From an uncultured Oscillospiraceae bacterium (GTDB lineage Bacteria > Bacillota > Clostridia > Oscillospirales > Oscillospiraceae), in contig CAPGBJ010000090.1 in assembly GCA_948616425.1 (NCBI GenBank), positions 1 through 64,000 of the forward strand: a DNA stretch of 64,000 nt, read 5' to 3'. The position numbers were made by a program, and so were the translations under genes. Below, one piece after another: positions 9,798-18,181 of the stretch (positions are counted from its first letter, which is position 1; every line of letters begins with the position of its first letter). Under the pieces are notes generated by a model, which had not been told where the DNA came from, searched no databases, and saw nothing but the letters and a program-made list of their open reading frames with translations.

Positions 9798-10753
9798 TCA
9801 ACACCGTATCCTTCCCCGGCCTGGGGCTGGAGTTCACCCTAAACCGGGTGGCCTTTACCATCCCGGTCCTGGACCGGCCCGTCTACTGGTACGGGGTGAT
9901 CATCACCTCTGGACTGATCCTGGCGGTATGTCTGTGCATCCGCTGGGGCAAACGATTTGGTATTACAGAGGACCATGTCATTGACATGATGTTTTTCGCG
10001 GTTCCCGCCGCCCTGGTAGCCGTCCGGGTGTACTATGTGGTGTTTAACTTGGACGTCTACCGCCGAGGGGACGGCTCTCTGGACTGGGGACGTATTTTCA
10101 ACTACAGCGACGGGGGATTGGCCATCTACGGGGCCATCATCTCCTCCGCCATTGTACTGCTGCTCTTCTGCCGAAAAAAGAAGATCAGTTTTTTGGCCTA
10201 CGCCGATTTGGGGGTCCACGGTCTGTTGATTGGCCAGCTGATCGGTCGGTGGGGCAACTTTATGAATGTGGAGGCCTACGGCGCTGCCACCGCTCTGCCC
10301 TGGCGGATGTGCGGGCCGTCCATCGCGGCGGAGATGCTGCGGGACGGCTTTGTGGATCAGACGGGCTATGAGGCCATCCTCAGCGGGATGCTGGGGGTAC
10401 ATCCCACCTTCTTCTATGAATCGGCCTGGAACTTCGTGGGCCTGATTATGGTCTATTTCATGGGAAAAAAGCGAAAGTTTGACGGGCAGTGTTTTCTGTT
10501 TTATTTCTTCTGGTACGGCTTGGGCCGGACCTGGATCGAAGGTCTGCGCACCGACAGTCTGTATCTCTTTGGCTGGGAGCTGTTGGGCGTACCCATCCGG
10601 GTATCTCAGCTCTTTGCGCTCCTCACCGGCGTGACAGCGGGAGTGGTATTGATCTGGGCGCTGTGGAAGTGCAGAGACAAGAAGAAAGAACTCTTTGTAG
10701 AACGGTTGACTGCCCAGGCAGCCCAGGCAACGCAGACAGACGAGGAGGAATGA
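9794..10753 (+). CDS. lgt: Phosphatidylglycerol--prolipoprotein diacylglyceryl transferase
   Basis: Integral membrane enzyme that transfers diacylglycerol from phosphatidylglycerol to the lipobox cysteine of prolipoproteins, the first step of lipoprotein maturation (relevant to the lipoproteins encoded at 24176 and 42210). The Lgt signature is clear: GRWGNFMNVEAYG near residues 150-162, with several hydrophobic segments and the C-terminal YGLGRTWIEGLRTDSL region. I place the start at the GTG at 9794, which overlaps the preceding stop and has AAGGAGGAAG at the proper distance; the longer frame from 9737 runs inside the previous gene. The length of 319 residues is slightly longer than usual because of a charged C-terminal tail. 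Confidence 0.93.
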   Translation: MINTVSFPGLGLEFTLNRVAFTIPVLDRPVYWYGVIITSGLILAVCLCIRWGKRFGITEDHVIDMMFFAVPAALVAVRVYYVVFNLDVYRRGDGSLDWGRIFNYSDGGLAIYGAIISSAIVLLLFCRKKKISFLAYADLGVHGLLIGQLIGRWGNFMNVEAYGAATALPWRMCGPSIAAEMLRDGFVDQTGYEAILSGMLGVHPTFFYESAWNFVGLIMVYFMGKKRKFDGQCFLFYFFWYGLGRTWIEGLRTDSLYLFGWELLGVPIRVSQLFALLTGVTAGVVLIWALWKCRDKKKELFVERLTAQAAQATQTDEEE

Positions 10754-10756
10754 ACT

Positions 10757-11600
10757 ATGCCGGCAATCGTCATGGACGGAAAGGCCCTGGCGGCGAAAAT
10801 CAGAGAACAGGTACGGCTCCAGGTGGAACAGATGGAGCGCAAGCCGGGTATGGCCATGGTGCTGGTGGGGGAGAACCCTGCCGCGCAGGTCTATGAGGCG
10901 GGCAAACGCAAGGACTGCCAGCAGTGCGGTATCTACTACGAGACCTACCGCCTGCCTGAGGATGTGCCCCAAACAGAACTGCTGGATGTTATTCGTTTTC
11001 TCAACAATCGGGAGGGCATTGACGGCATTCTGATCCAGTTCCCTCTTCCGGAACATCTGGATGATCGGGAGATTCAGCTGGCTATCCGGCCGGACAAGGA
11101 TGTGGACTGTGTCCACCCGTCCAATGTGGGGGATTTGACTCTGGGGGTGGACTCCTTTTGGCCCTGCACCCCGGCAGGGGTGATGCGGCTACTGGCGGAG
11201 TATGGCATTGATCCCGCCTGTAAAAACTGCACAATGGTGGGCCGGTCCAACATTGTGGGATCCCCAGGCCATGCTGCTGTTGCGCCGGGACTGCACGGTT
11301 ACTGTCTGCCACACCAAAACTCCGGACCTGGCTGCCGAGTGCCGCCGGGCGGATATTCTTATCACCGCAGCCGGCCACACCGGCCTGATCACGGCGGATA
11401 TGGTGAAAGAGGGGGCGGTAGTAGTAGATGTGGCCGTCAACCGGGACGAGTCGGGCAAACTGTGCGGCGACGTGGAATATGAGGCGGTGAGGGAGAGGGC
11501 CTCCTACATCACCCCGGTTCCCGGCGGCGTGGGCCCGGTGACCCGGGCCGTACTTATGGAGAACACCCTCGCTGCAGCCCTGCGGCATGGGAAGAACTAA
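10757..11600 (+). pseudogene. folD: folD, methylenetetrahydrofolate dehydrogenase/cyclohydrolase, frameshifted
   Basis: FolD interconverts methylene-, methenyl- and 10-formyl-tetrahydrofolate in the cytosol. The first frame encodes a normal N-terminal catalytic domain (QVYEAGKRKDCQQCGI with the catalytic Lys region, GILIQFPLPEHL, DKDVDCVHPSN) up to [10 protein letters not shown]. At base 11267 the frame shifts by +1 and the second frame continues with [35 protein letters not shown] and [18 protein letters not shown] to a stop at 11600. Family proteins have one residue between that Pro and Ala (usually GKPMAML), and only a single G is left, so two bases are missing. Both halves are otherwise intact, which suggests a sequencing or assembly error or a very recent mutation. 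ATG at 10757 with GAGGAGG upstream, 3 nt after lgt. Confidence 0.9.
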
Positions 11601-11685
11601 AACCTGTTGGAACATTGCCAATACGTCCAATCAGAGGGCCTTTGCCTCCGCGCCCTTCATTGCGTATTGATTTTGGGATTGCTTG

Positions 11686-11730
11686 AAAAAGACCAGCCTG
11701 TATGACTGTAAATCACACGGGCTGGTCTTT
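11686..11730. terminator. Bidirectional rho-independent terminator between folD and kdgK
   Basis: AAAGACCAGCC (11688-11698) and GGCTGGTCTTT (11720-11730) form an 11-bp stem with a run of A on the left and T on the right. It can terminate both folD (rightward) and the long sugar-acid operon (leftward), which ends at 11777. Confidence 0.85.
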
Positions 11731-11776
11731 GTGTTGTCAAAAGAGAAGGGATGGATTGGGGCTGCTGTGGGTTCCT

Positions 11777-12802
11777 TTACCGCTGGACTCTGCCGGAACC
11801 GTCGCCTCCCGCTAACTTTTCGACCTCATCCACACTGATGCGGTTAAAATCACCGGGAATGGAGTGTTTCAGGCAGCTGGCCGCCACGGCAAACTCCAGA
11901 GCCTTGGCTGTGTCCTCATAATGGTTCAAACCGTAGATGAGACCGCCAGCAAAGCTGTCGCCGCCGCCCACGCGATCTACAATGTTCCGGATTTCATACT
12001 TTTTGGACACGCAGAATCGCTCTCTGTCGTTGAGGCAGGCGGCCCAGGTGTTCCAGTCGGCGCTGTGACTCTCCCGTAGCGTGATGGAAATCATCCGCAT
12101 ATTGGGATATGCGTCCAGCACTTTTTGAGACAGCTCCTCATATTTGCTCCGGTCCAGCTCTCCGCTCTCCACATGTACGTCCGCTGTGAGTCCCAGGGCT
12201 TTCTGACAGTCCTCCTCATTGGCGATGGCCACATCCACGTATTTGGTCAGTTCTCTCATAACCTGTGGAGCACTTTTGCCGTAGTTCCAAAGGTTCTTGC
12301 GGAAATTCAGGTCACAGGATACGGTGATACCCCGCTGTTTTGCCTGTTGCACGCTCTCCAGACTCAGTTCCATGGCGGACTGGGAGATGGCTGGCGTGAT
12401 GCCGGTGATGTGGAACCAATCCACATTTTGAAAGGCCGTATCCCAATCCACATCGCCTGGCCCGGCCTGGGCGATGGAGGACCAGTCCCGGTCATACACG
12501 ACTTTGGAGGGGCGCTGATTGGCGCCAGTCTCCAGATAGTAGATGCCCATGCGGCCCTTGCCCCGCAGGATACGGCTGGTGTCCACTCCAAAACGGCGCA
12601 GTTCCTGAATACAGGCGTCACCAATGGCGTTGTTAGGCAGGAAGGTCAGATAGCTCACGTCCATACCAAAGTTTGCCAGAGAGACGGCTACGTTGGCCTC
12701 GCCGCCGCCGAAGGTGGCCTCCAGAGCGGGACTCTGGAAAAATCGCTCCAGACCGGGGGACTTTAAGCGCAGCATGATCTCGCCGAAGGTCAAGACTTTC
12801 AT
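11777..12802 (-). CDS. kdgK: 2-dehydro-3-deoxygluconokinase (PfkB family)
   Basis: Phosphorylates 2-keto-3-deoxygluconate (KDG) to KDPG with ATP. 341 residues of the PfkB/ribokinase fold: N-terminal [13 protein letters not shown], the substrate-side [15 protein letters not shown], and the PfkB signature with catalytic Asp in [13 protein letters not shown] near residues 285-297. The [19 protein letters not shown] stretch is typical of KDG kinases rather than fructokinases. It is the last gene of the 13-gene leftward operon, 16 nt after the KDPG aldolase that would use its product. This pair gives the operon its exit to pyruvate and glyceraldehyde-3-phosphate. Confidence 0.92.
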   Translation of the reverse strand: MKVLTFGEIMLRLKSPGLERFFQSPALEATFGGGEANVAVSLANFGMDVSYLTFLPNNAIGDACIQELRRFGVDTSRILRGKGRMGIYYLETGANQRPSKVVYDRDWSSIAQAGPGDVDWDTAFQNVDWFHITGITPAISQSAMELSLESVQQAKQRGITVSCDLNFRKNLWNYGKSAPQVMRELTKYVDVAIANEEDCQKALGLTADVHVESGELDRSKYEELSQKVLDAYPNMRMISITLRESHSADWNTWAACLNDRERFCVSKKYEIRNIVDRVGGGDSFAGGLIYGLNHYEDTAKALEFAVAASCLKHSIPGDFNRISVDEVEKLAGGDGSGRVQR

Positions 12803-12818
12803 TTTCGATCATTCCTCC

Positions 12819-13775
12819 TTATTTTTGCAGCAGATGGACGGCAAAACCGCCGATCTCACCTTGGAGGTATACGGCAATCAGCCTGTCCCCCTTGTACTTT
12901 GCGGTGGACATATCCACCTGAACGCCCTTCTTTGCCAGATGGGCGATGGCCCGTCCCACGTGGTTGGTATGTACGGCCAGATGTCCGTTTTGGCCCAGAT
13001 ATTGGGACTTCATTACCTCGATTTTGCTTCCTGCGAAGATCGAGCTGTTTCCTTCCTTGATACCGAAACCGAACAGAGTATCAAAGCTCTGTGCCGCCCC
13101 GGCAGCGGCAGCACTGTCAACAGTGTTGATACCCACATGAGCCACCTCGAAGCCCAAGGAATTGGACACGGCCTGGCGGCACAGGCCCGTGATTTTATCA
13201 AAATTGCCAGCAGCAATGTCCGCCTTGGCGCATACCCAGCTTCCGCCCACGGTATGGACAAAAGGCGCGGCCGCATATTCACCGATGTTTTCTGCGTTAA
13301 CACCGCCAGTGGGGATGAATTTCACCCCGCCGAAGGGGGCGGACAGCCCCTTCATAGCGGTCAGACCTCCATAGACATTGGCCGGGAAGAATTTGACCAC
13401 ATCCACTCCCAGCCGCAGCGCCGCCATAATTTCTGTGGGGGTGACACAGCCGGGGGTGACAGTGATGTCGTGTTCCACACACCAACGAACCATCTCCTCG
13501 TCAAATCCGGGGGAGACGATAAACTGGGCGCCGGCCGCTGCCACAGCTTTGGCCTGCGCTAAAGTGAGTACTGTCCCTGCGCCCACCAGCATCTCCGGTA
13601 TCTCCTGGGAGACCGCGCGGATACTGTCTATGGCGGCGGCAGTACGCAGGGTAATTTCCATCACATCAATCCCGCCGGCCAGCAGGGCCCGAGCTGTGGG
13701 GATCGCGTCCTGCTGGCTGTCCAGAACGACAACAGGGACAAGGGCATTCTTGCCCAGCCGCTCAGAATATTTCAT
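12819..13775 (-). CDS. eda: KDPG/KHG aldolase with C-terminal VOC-like domain
   Basis: Class I aldolase that cleaves 2-keto-3-deoxy-6-phosphogluconate to pyruvate and glyceraldehyde-3-phosphate. Residues 1 to about 205 are the TIM-barrel aldolase: VMEITLRT (catalytic Glu and Arg), GAGTVLT, SPGFDEE, the Schiff-base Lys in VKFFPANVYGG and FIPTGGV. Residues from about 210 to 318 (EVAHVGINTVDS... GHLAVHTNHVGRAI... GGFAVHLLQK) look like a vicinal-oxygen-chelate/glyoxalase-like domain, which classical Eda (about 210 residues) lacks. I choose the ATG at 13775, preceded by GAGGTGG inside the end of the upstream gene; the longer frame has no ribosome site. It sits between the Ldh-type dehydrogenase and kdgK in the operon. 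Confidence 0.9.
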   Translation of the reverse strand: MKYSERLGKNALVPVVVLDSQQDAIPTARALLAGGIDVMEITLRTAAAIDSIRAVSQEIPEMLVGAGTVLTLAQAKAVAAAGAQFIVSPGFDEEMVRWCVEHDITVTPGCVTPTEIMAALRLGVDVVKFFPANVYGGLTAMKGLSAPFGGVKFIPTGGVNAENIGEYAAAPFVHTVGGSWVCAKADIAAGNFDKITGLCRQAVSNSLGFEVAHVGINTVDSAAAAGAAQSFDTLFGFGIKEGNSSIFAGSKIEVMKSQYLGQNGHLAVHTNHVGRAIAHLAKKGVQVDMSTAKYKGDRLIAVYLQGEIGGFAVHLLQK

Positions 13776-13785
13776 GTTAACCACC

Positions 13786-14841
13786 TCATTCCCATACAAT
13801 TGCAATGCCTAAATCCTCGCTCATCTCTTGAAGAGAATCTGCCACTGCATCGGGTAGATCTACAATATGGCTCCATGTGTCGTGTTTGTCCCACTCGATT
13901 TCGCCAGGCAGGTAGATTCGGTCCTTCCCCTTGGCCTTGGGAGTGTTCCGCAAGGCGGTGGCCAGATCATTGGAGCGGGAGAGATAGTTCTGTGTCCCAG
14001 CAAACTTGGAGATATCCACAGCCAGGAAGGTGTGGCTTACGTTGTTGGGTGTCTCGGGCTCAAAGCACCAGCTCTTAATCTCCCCTGTACTGCTGATGCC
14101 GCCGCCGCTGAGCACGCCGCTGAGCAGTTCTACCATAACGGCCAGCCCATACCCCTTGTGGGCGGCCATTGGCTGCATGGCCCCCTCCTCGGGATAATGA
14201 CTGGGATCAGTGGTGGGGAGGCCGTCCCTGTCCACAATCCAGCTGTCCGGAATTTGGACCCCATCTTTTCGGGCCTGTATGACCTTTAAAGAAGCGACGT
14301 TGCTCATGGCGATGTCCAAAAAAATACTGCGGCCCCCCTCCAGAGGAGAGGCGTAGGAGAAGGGGTTGTTGCCCAGTATCATGCCCCGGGCGCCGGGGAC
14401 GGTCATGTTGGGATCTACATTGGAGAAAGAGATGCCCACCATCCCGGCCTCGGCGGCCATGTTGGCGTAAAAGCCTGCGGCGCCAAAGTGGGTGCTGCCA
14501 CGCACTGTTACCAGTGCTACGCCGCACTCCTTCGCTTTTTGGATGGCCAGTTCCATAGCCCGATAGCCGGCCACCATGCCCATGCAGGCGTGGGCGTCCA
14601 TCAGGGCGTAGGCCGGGCCCTGGGCCACCACTTCCGGTTCCGCTTTGAAGTCCATACCGCCAGCCCGCTGTTTCTTCACATAGCCGTACAGATTCTTGGT
14701 CCCGTGGGAGTTGGTGCCGAAGCAGTCGGTCTCGCACAGTACCTGAGCGGTGATCCCGGCGTTTTCAGGACTCATTCCCTCGTGTTCACAGCAGGCGGCA
14801 CAAAAATCCTTTAGTGCCTGGACGGAGATTCGATTTGCCAT
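13786..14841 (-). CDS. Ldh_2-family NAD(P)-dependent 2-oxoacid/hydroxyacid oxidoreductase
   Basis: 351 residues of the malate/L-lactate/ureidoglycolate/diketogulonate (YiaK, AllD) dehydrogenase family, which reduces or oxidises 2-keto acids with NAD(P). Family hallmarks: the N-terminal dehydrogenase helix region CETDCFGTNSHGTKNL (catalytic His in SHG), VRGSTHFGAAGFYA, the nucleotide loop PGARGMILGNNPFSYA and AAHKGYGLAVMVELLSGVLSGG. Its start has a purine-rich site (GGGAGCGAACAG) and it lies 21 nt after the SDR gene and 10 nt before the aldolase gene. In this operon it is likely to act on a sugar-acid intermediate upstream of KDG; which one cannot be told from sequence. Confidence 0.85.
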   Translation of the reverse strand: MANRISVQALKDFCAACCEHEGMSPENAGITAQVLCETDCFGTNSHGTKNLYGYVKKQRAGGMDFKAEPEVVAQGPAYALMDAHACMGMVAGYRAMELAIQKAKECGVALVTVRGSTHFGAAGFYANMAAEAGMVGISFSNVDPNMTVPGARGMILGNNPFSYASPLEGGRSIFLDIAMSNVASLKVIQARKDGVQIPDSWIVDRDGLPTTDPSHYPEEGAMQPMAAHKGYGLAVMVELLSGVLSGGGISSTGEIKSWCFEPETPNNVSHTFLAVDISKFAGTQNYLSRSNDLATALRNTPKAKGKDRIYLPGEIEWDKHDTWSHIVDLPDAVADSLQEMSEDLGIAIVWE

Positions 14842-14862
14842 TTCTGTTCGCTCCCTTTCTGT

Positions 14863-15678
14863 TTAAACACCCCAGTAGGCGGAAAAACCGCCGTCAATGG
14901 GGATAATGGCGCCGTTGACAAAGGAGGCCGCGCCTGAGCACAGCCAGAGAACCGGTCCGGCCATCTCCTCCGGGGCGCCATAGCGGCCCATTGGCGTTTT
15001 GGCCAGCACTTTCTCGCCGCGGGGGGTGGGCGTTCCATCTTCCTTCTGCATTAGGAAGCGGTTTTGTTCCGTCAGCAGGAAGCCAGGGGCAATGGCGTTG
15101 ACCCGAATTTTTGTGCTGTAGTTCTGGTTGAAATGGACCGCCATCCACTGGGTAAAGTTGGCCACTGCAGCTTTGGCGCCGGAGTAGGCGATGGTGTTGG
15201 TCAGGGGGATGATGGAGGCCATAGAGGCGATGTTGATCACCACGCCCTCACTGGCGGCGATGTCTTGGCCGAATGCCTGGGTTGTCAGAACGGCGCCCAT
15301 GACATTGAGGTCAAAGACCCATTTCAAAGCGTCAATAGGCATATCGAAAAAGCTCATATCCGCACTGGTGGAGGCCTCTTTCTTGTTGCCGCCAGCCCCG
15401 TTGACCAGCACATCCACCTGGCCGAAGCGCTGAGCTACCGCGTCCCGGGCAGCGGCCAGGCTCTCTTTATCCAACACGTTGGCTTTCACGGCAATGGCTT
15501 CGCCGCCTGCGGCGACGATCTCGCTGGCTGCCTCCCTGGCTTTGTCCAGGAACAGGTCCAGCAGAGCGACCTTCATGCCGGCTTTGGCCATCTCTCGGGC
15601 CATGACGCCGCAGATGATTCCGCCCGCGCCGGTCACCACCGCGACTTTGCCAGATACGTCAAAATTTGTGCCATTCAT
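14863..15678 (-). CDS. SDR oxidoreductase resembling UxuB/YxjF-type D-mannonate (fructuronate) oxidoreductase
   Basis: Classical short-chain dehydrogenase of about 271 residues. It has the nucleotide-binding VVTGAGGIICG, in which the IICG variant resembles Firmicutes D-mannonate oxidoreductases, then VLVNGAGGN, the catalytic Ser region NIASMASI, YSGAK (Tyr and Lys) and the PG motif NAIAPGFLLTEQN. I take the second Met (15678) as start because GGAGGAAAAC lies directly before it, while the first Met has no such site. It follows the large PreA-PreT gene by 17 nt. A role in oxidising or reducing a hexuronate, aldonate or cyclitol-derived intermediate fits the neighbours; there is no mannonate dehydratase in the window. 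Confidence 0.85.
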   Translation of the reverse strand: MNGTNFDVSGKVAVVTGAGGIICGVMAREMAKAGMKVALLDLFLDKAREAASEIVAAGGEAIAVKANVLDKESLAAARDAVAQRFGQVDVLVNGAGGNKKEASTSADMSFFDMPIDALKWVFDLNVMGAVLTTQAFGQDIAASEGVVINIASMASIIPLTNTIAYSGAKAAVANFTQWMAVHFNQNYSTKIRVNAIAPGFLLTEQNRFLMQKEDGTPTPRGEKVLAKTPMGRYGAPEEMAGPVLWLCSGAASFVNGAIIPIDGGFSAYWGV

Positions 15679-15695
15679 ACTGTTTTCCTCCATTT

Positions 15696-18179
15696 TTATA
15701 GGATTTCTCCCAGGTCGACCATCTCAATGTTGCCATTAGGACAGCGGTTGAAGCACATGCCACAGGCTACACAGTCCTCCTGGCAGATTTCCAGTTTGTC
15801 TGGAGAGACCACCTTGGGGGCGAAATCAGTGCAGATGGTTTTGCACAACTGACAGCCCTCACCGCAGCCGCAGTTGAGGCAGCGGGAGGCCTCCTGTACT
15901 GCCTCTTCCTCTGTCATGGCCCGGGTATAGGATTGGAAGTTCTCCTTCCGCGCCGCGCCCCTGTCTGTCACCAGTTCCAGCGGGTTGGGGTTCCGCTCCA
16001 GATAACCTGTGCGGCGGCGCACTGCCTCCCGGTCCACGGTTTTGACGGAGGATACTGGAGCGGCTTCGGCTGCGTCCGTGCGAATCATGTGGTCGATATC
16101 CGCCGCTGCGTTTTTGCCCGCGGCAATGGCGGCGGCTACGCCGGCAGTCTGCGGACCGCCAGATAACATCAGATCTTTGCCGCCGACAGGCGGGCGAGCG
16201 GTGCGTGCCTGCGCTGTCAACAGCTGGTCACAGGCCAGCTCCATGGGGATGCCCTCCCGGAGAAATGTCACACTGCCCTTTAAAGCGCACACCTGCGTGA
16301 CACCCTCCAGTACTGTTGCGCCCTCTTCCCGGGCCAGGCGCAGTTTTTCCTGTTCCCACCGTCCCGGTGCGCCAGAGAGGAGGAGGGTGACCTGTTCCGC
16401 ACCCAGACGGAGGACAGCCCGGGCCGTCTCCCAGGCGGTGAAGCGGTCCGATCCGGTGATGGCAATCCGTCTGCCGACCTGGGGGGTCTCCCCCCGCGCC
16501 AGACGGGTCAGCAGGGCCAGGGCATCTTCTCCGCCAGTTTCGTGCTCCAGCGGCCGTCCGGCCCCCACAGCGGCAAAGACCCGTTCAAATCCCTCTGCCC
16601 GAAGGAGATCAGCATTGTCAATCCTCTGGCCAAAGACAAAACGAATTCCCTGGCATTTTAAACGAGTCACAATTTGTTGCAGTGTTTTTCTGTGGCCGGC
16701 ATACGCCGGGAGACCGTAGCGAAGCATCCCGCCGGCCTCCGCCTCCTGTTCAAAGATTGTGACAGAATAACCGGCCCGGCGCAGTTCTACAGCGCAGGCC
16801 AGGCCGCAGGGACCGGCGCCGATCACTGCGACACTGTGCCCGTTCTCCTTTGCCACGGCCCAGGCGGGGGTCCACCCCTGGGTGTTCCCGTACTCCAGTA
16901 CGAACCGCTTGACCTCCCGGATTTTCAGCGGGCTGTCATAGCTGCCTCGAACACAGGCGTCTTCACAGGGGTGGGTACACACCAGGGCGCAGAGTTCCTG
17001 AAGGGGAAAGGCGGTGATCAGGTCCCAGGCTGCCCGGTACTCCCGTTTTGCCACCTTTTGGAGATAGGCTTGGACAGGTACATGGAGAGGACAGGCGCTC
17101 TTACAGGGAGCGGAGAGGTTGGGCTCCTTGATCCGCGCGTACCCGGCGTGAAGGGTGACATCCGCGGCGGTGCGGACCTGGGGAACCACCACCCCTCGCA
17201 TCTGAGTCAGGTCGGTGTAGCAATGGTCTCTCATATACTGGTCCAGTCCAGCGATCATAGGCCGTACAATGTCGTAGCCGGAGATCAGCGTCTCGGCACA
17301 GACACCGAGCAGTGTGCCGCCGCACAGCACCATCTCCACCGCATCCTGCCAGTTTCGGATTCCACCAGCGGCCATAATGGGGGCGTCCGGCCCACAGACC
17401 CGGCTGATTTCGTAGGTGTCCCGCTGGGCCAGGGGTTTCAGCCATCCGCTGCAGTAGCAGCCCATGGATATCTCCTGCTGAAGGTGATAAAACGCCTTGC
17501 CCGGATCGTCCAGGTCGATGGGAGGCATACCCAGGCGGTTGCCTGTGCTTCCCACTGCATCGGCCCCAGCCGCATAGAGCCGCTGGGCTACTTTGGCAAT
17601 TTGTCCGCCCTCGGGGGTTAATTTGACGAAGAGAGGGATTGAGATCTCCCCCTTGATGGCGGAGACAATTTCAGCGGCCACATCGGCCTGCTGACCCATA
17701 CTGGCTCCGGTCTGCTTGGAGGCGGTTTGACTGCCGCCAGAGGTCATCTCCAGATTGTAGCTCATGTTGGGGCAGCACATATTCAGCTCGATGATATCCG
17801 CCCCGGCTTCCTCAAAACGCTTGGCCATATTGACCCAGCCCTCGGGACCGGCGTCCCCGGCGTAGGTCATGTTGGCCATCAGCAGCAGACTGTGAAGCTT
17901 GGGTTTGGCCTCCTCCACCAGCCGCAGGCCCTCCTGGAAGGTGAGCCGCTTCTCGGCAGTAAAGGCCAGTGCGTCCCGATCTTTGAAGAGACTGTATCGG
18001 GGTTTGCGGTTCAGATAGGGGGCGGGGTCGATGCTCAGCTTAATGCTGGCGGCGGCCCAGCCGGTCTCCTCAATGCGCAGCAGCTGCCGTACGGATTTGG
18101 TGGTAGGTCCGGAGGCGACGTAAAAAGGATTCTGAAAGGTTACCCCGCCTACGGTGACCGGGATCCGAATATTTTCCAT
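15696..18179 (-). CDS. PreA-PreT fusion: FMN dihydropyrimidine-dehydrogenase-like oxidoreductase with FAD and Fe-S domains
   Basis: 827-residue flavo-iron-sulfur protein. Residues 1-330 are a PreA/dihydroorotate-dehydrogenase-like FMN TIM barrel (NPFYVASGPTT, ELNMCCPNMS, FVKLTP, IMAAGGIRNWQDA). Residues 355-410 are the Cys-rich helical Fe-S domain of GltD/PreT (Cys 359, 363, 397, 401, 405, 409). Residues 448-545 bind FAD (VAVIGAGPCGLACAVELRRA, GGMLRYGLPAY). The second nucleotide site is degenerate: TGSDRFTA near 575-582 instead of GGGxxA, so NAD(P)H use is in doubt. Residues 767-827 carry two 4Fe-4S ferredoxin motifs ending CVACGMCFNRCP. The order barrel-FeS-FAD-ferredoxin is permuted relative to mammalian DPD. 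It lies 2 nt after the Gfo/Idh gene. Substrate unknown; it may reduce a ring double bond. Confidence 0.85.
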   Translation of the reverse strand: MENIRIPVTVGGVTFQNPFYVASGPTTKSVRQLLRIEETGWAAASIKLSIDPAPYLNRKPRYSLFKDRDALAFTAEKRLTFQEGLRLVEEAKPKLHSLLLMANMTYAGDAGPEGWVNMAKRFEEAGADIIELNMCCPNMSYNLEMTSGGSQTASKQTGASMGQQADVAAEIVSAIKGEISIPLFVKLTPEGGQIAKVAQRLYAAGADAVGSTGNRLGMPPIDLDDPGKAFYHLQQEISMGCYCSGWLKPLAQRDTYEISRVCGPDAPIMAAGGIRNWQDAVEMVLCGGTLLGVCAETLISGYDIVRPMIAGLDQYMRDHCYTDLTQMRGVVVPQVRTAADVTLHAGYARIKEPNLSAPCKSACPLHVPVQAYLQKVAKREYRAAWDLITAFPLQELCALVCTHPCEDACVRGSYDSPLKIREVKRFVLEYGNTQGWTPAWAVAKENGHSVAVIGAGPCGLACAVELRRAGYSVTIFEQEAEAGGMLRYGLPAYAGHRKTLQQIVTRLKCQGIRFVFGQRIDNADLLRAEGFERVFAAVGAGRPLEHETGGEDALALLTRLARGETPQVGRRIAITGSDRFTAWETARAVLRLGAEQVTLLLSGAPGRWEQEKLRLAREEGATVLEGVTQVCALKGSVTFLREGIPMELACDQLLTAQARTARPPVGGKDLMLSGGPQTAGVAAAIAAGKNAAADIDHMIRTDAAEAAPVSSVKTVDREAVRRRTGYLERNPNPLELVTDRGAARKENFQSYTRAMTEEEAVQEASRCLNCGCGEGCQLCKTICTDFAPKVVSPDKLEICQEDCVACGMCFNRCPNGNIEMVDLGEIL

Positions 18180-18181
18180 AC

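Noticed and set aside
11267..11267. Programmed ribosomal frameshift in folD
   Set aside because: There is no slippery heptamer or stimulating element that I can see, and FolD is not known to use frameshifting; an error or mutation is more likely.
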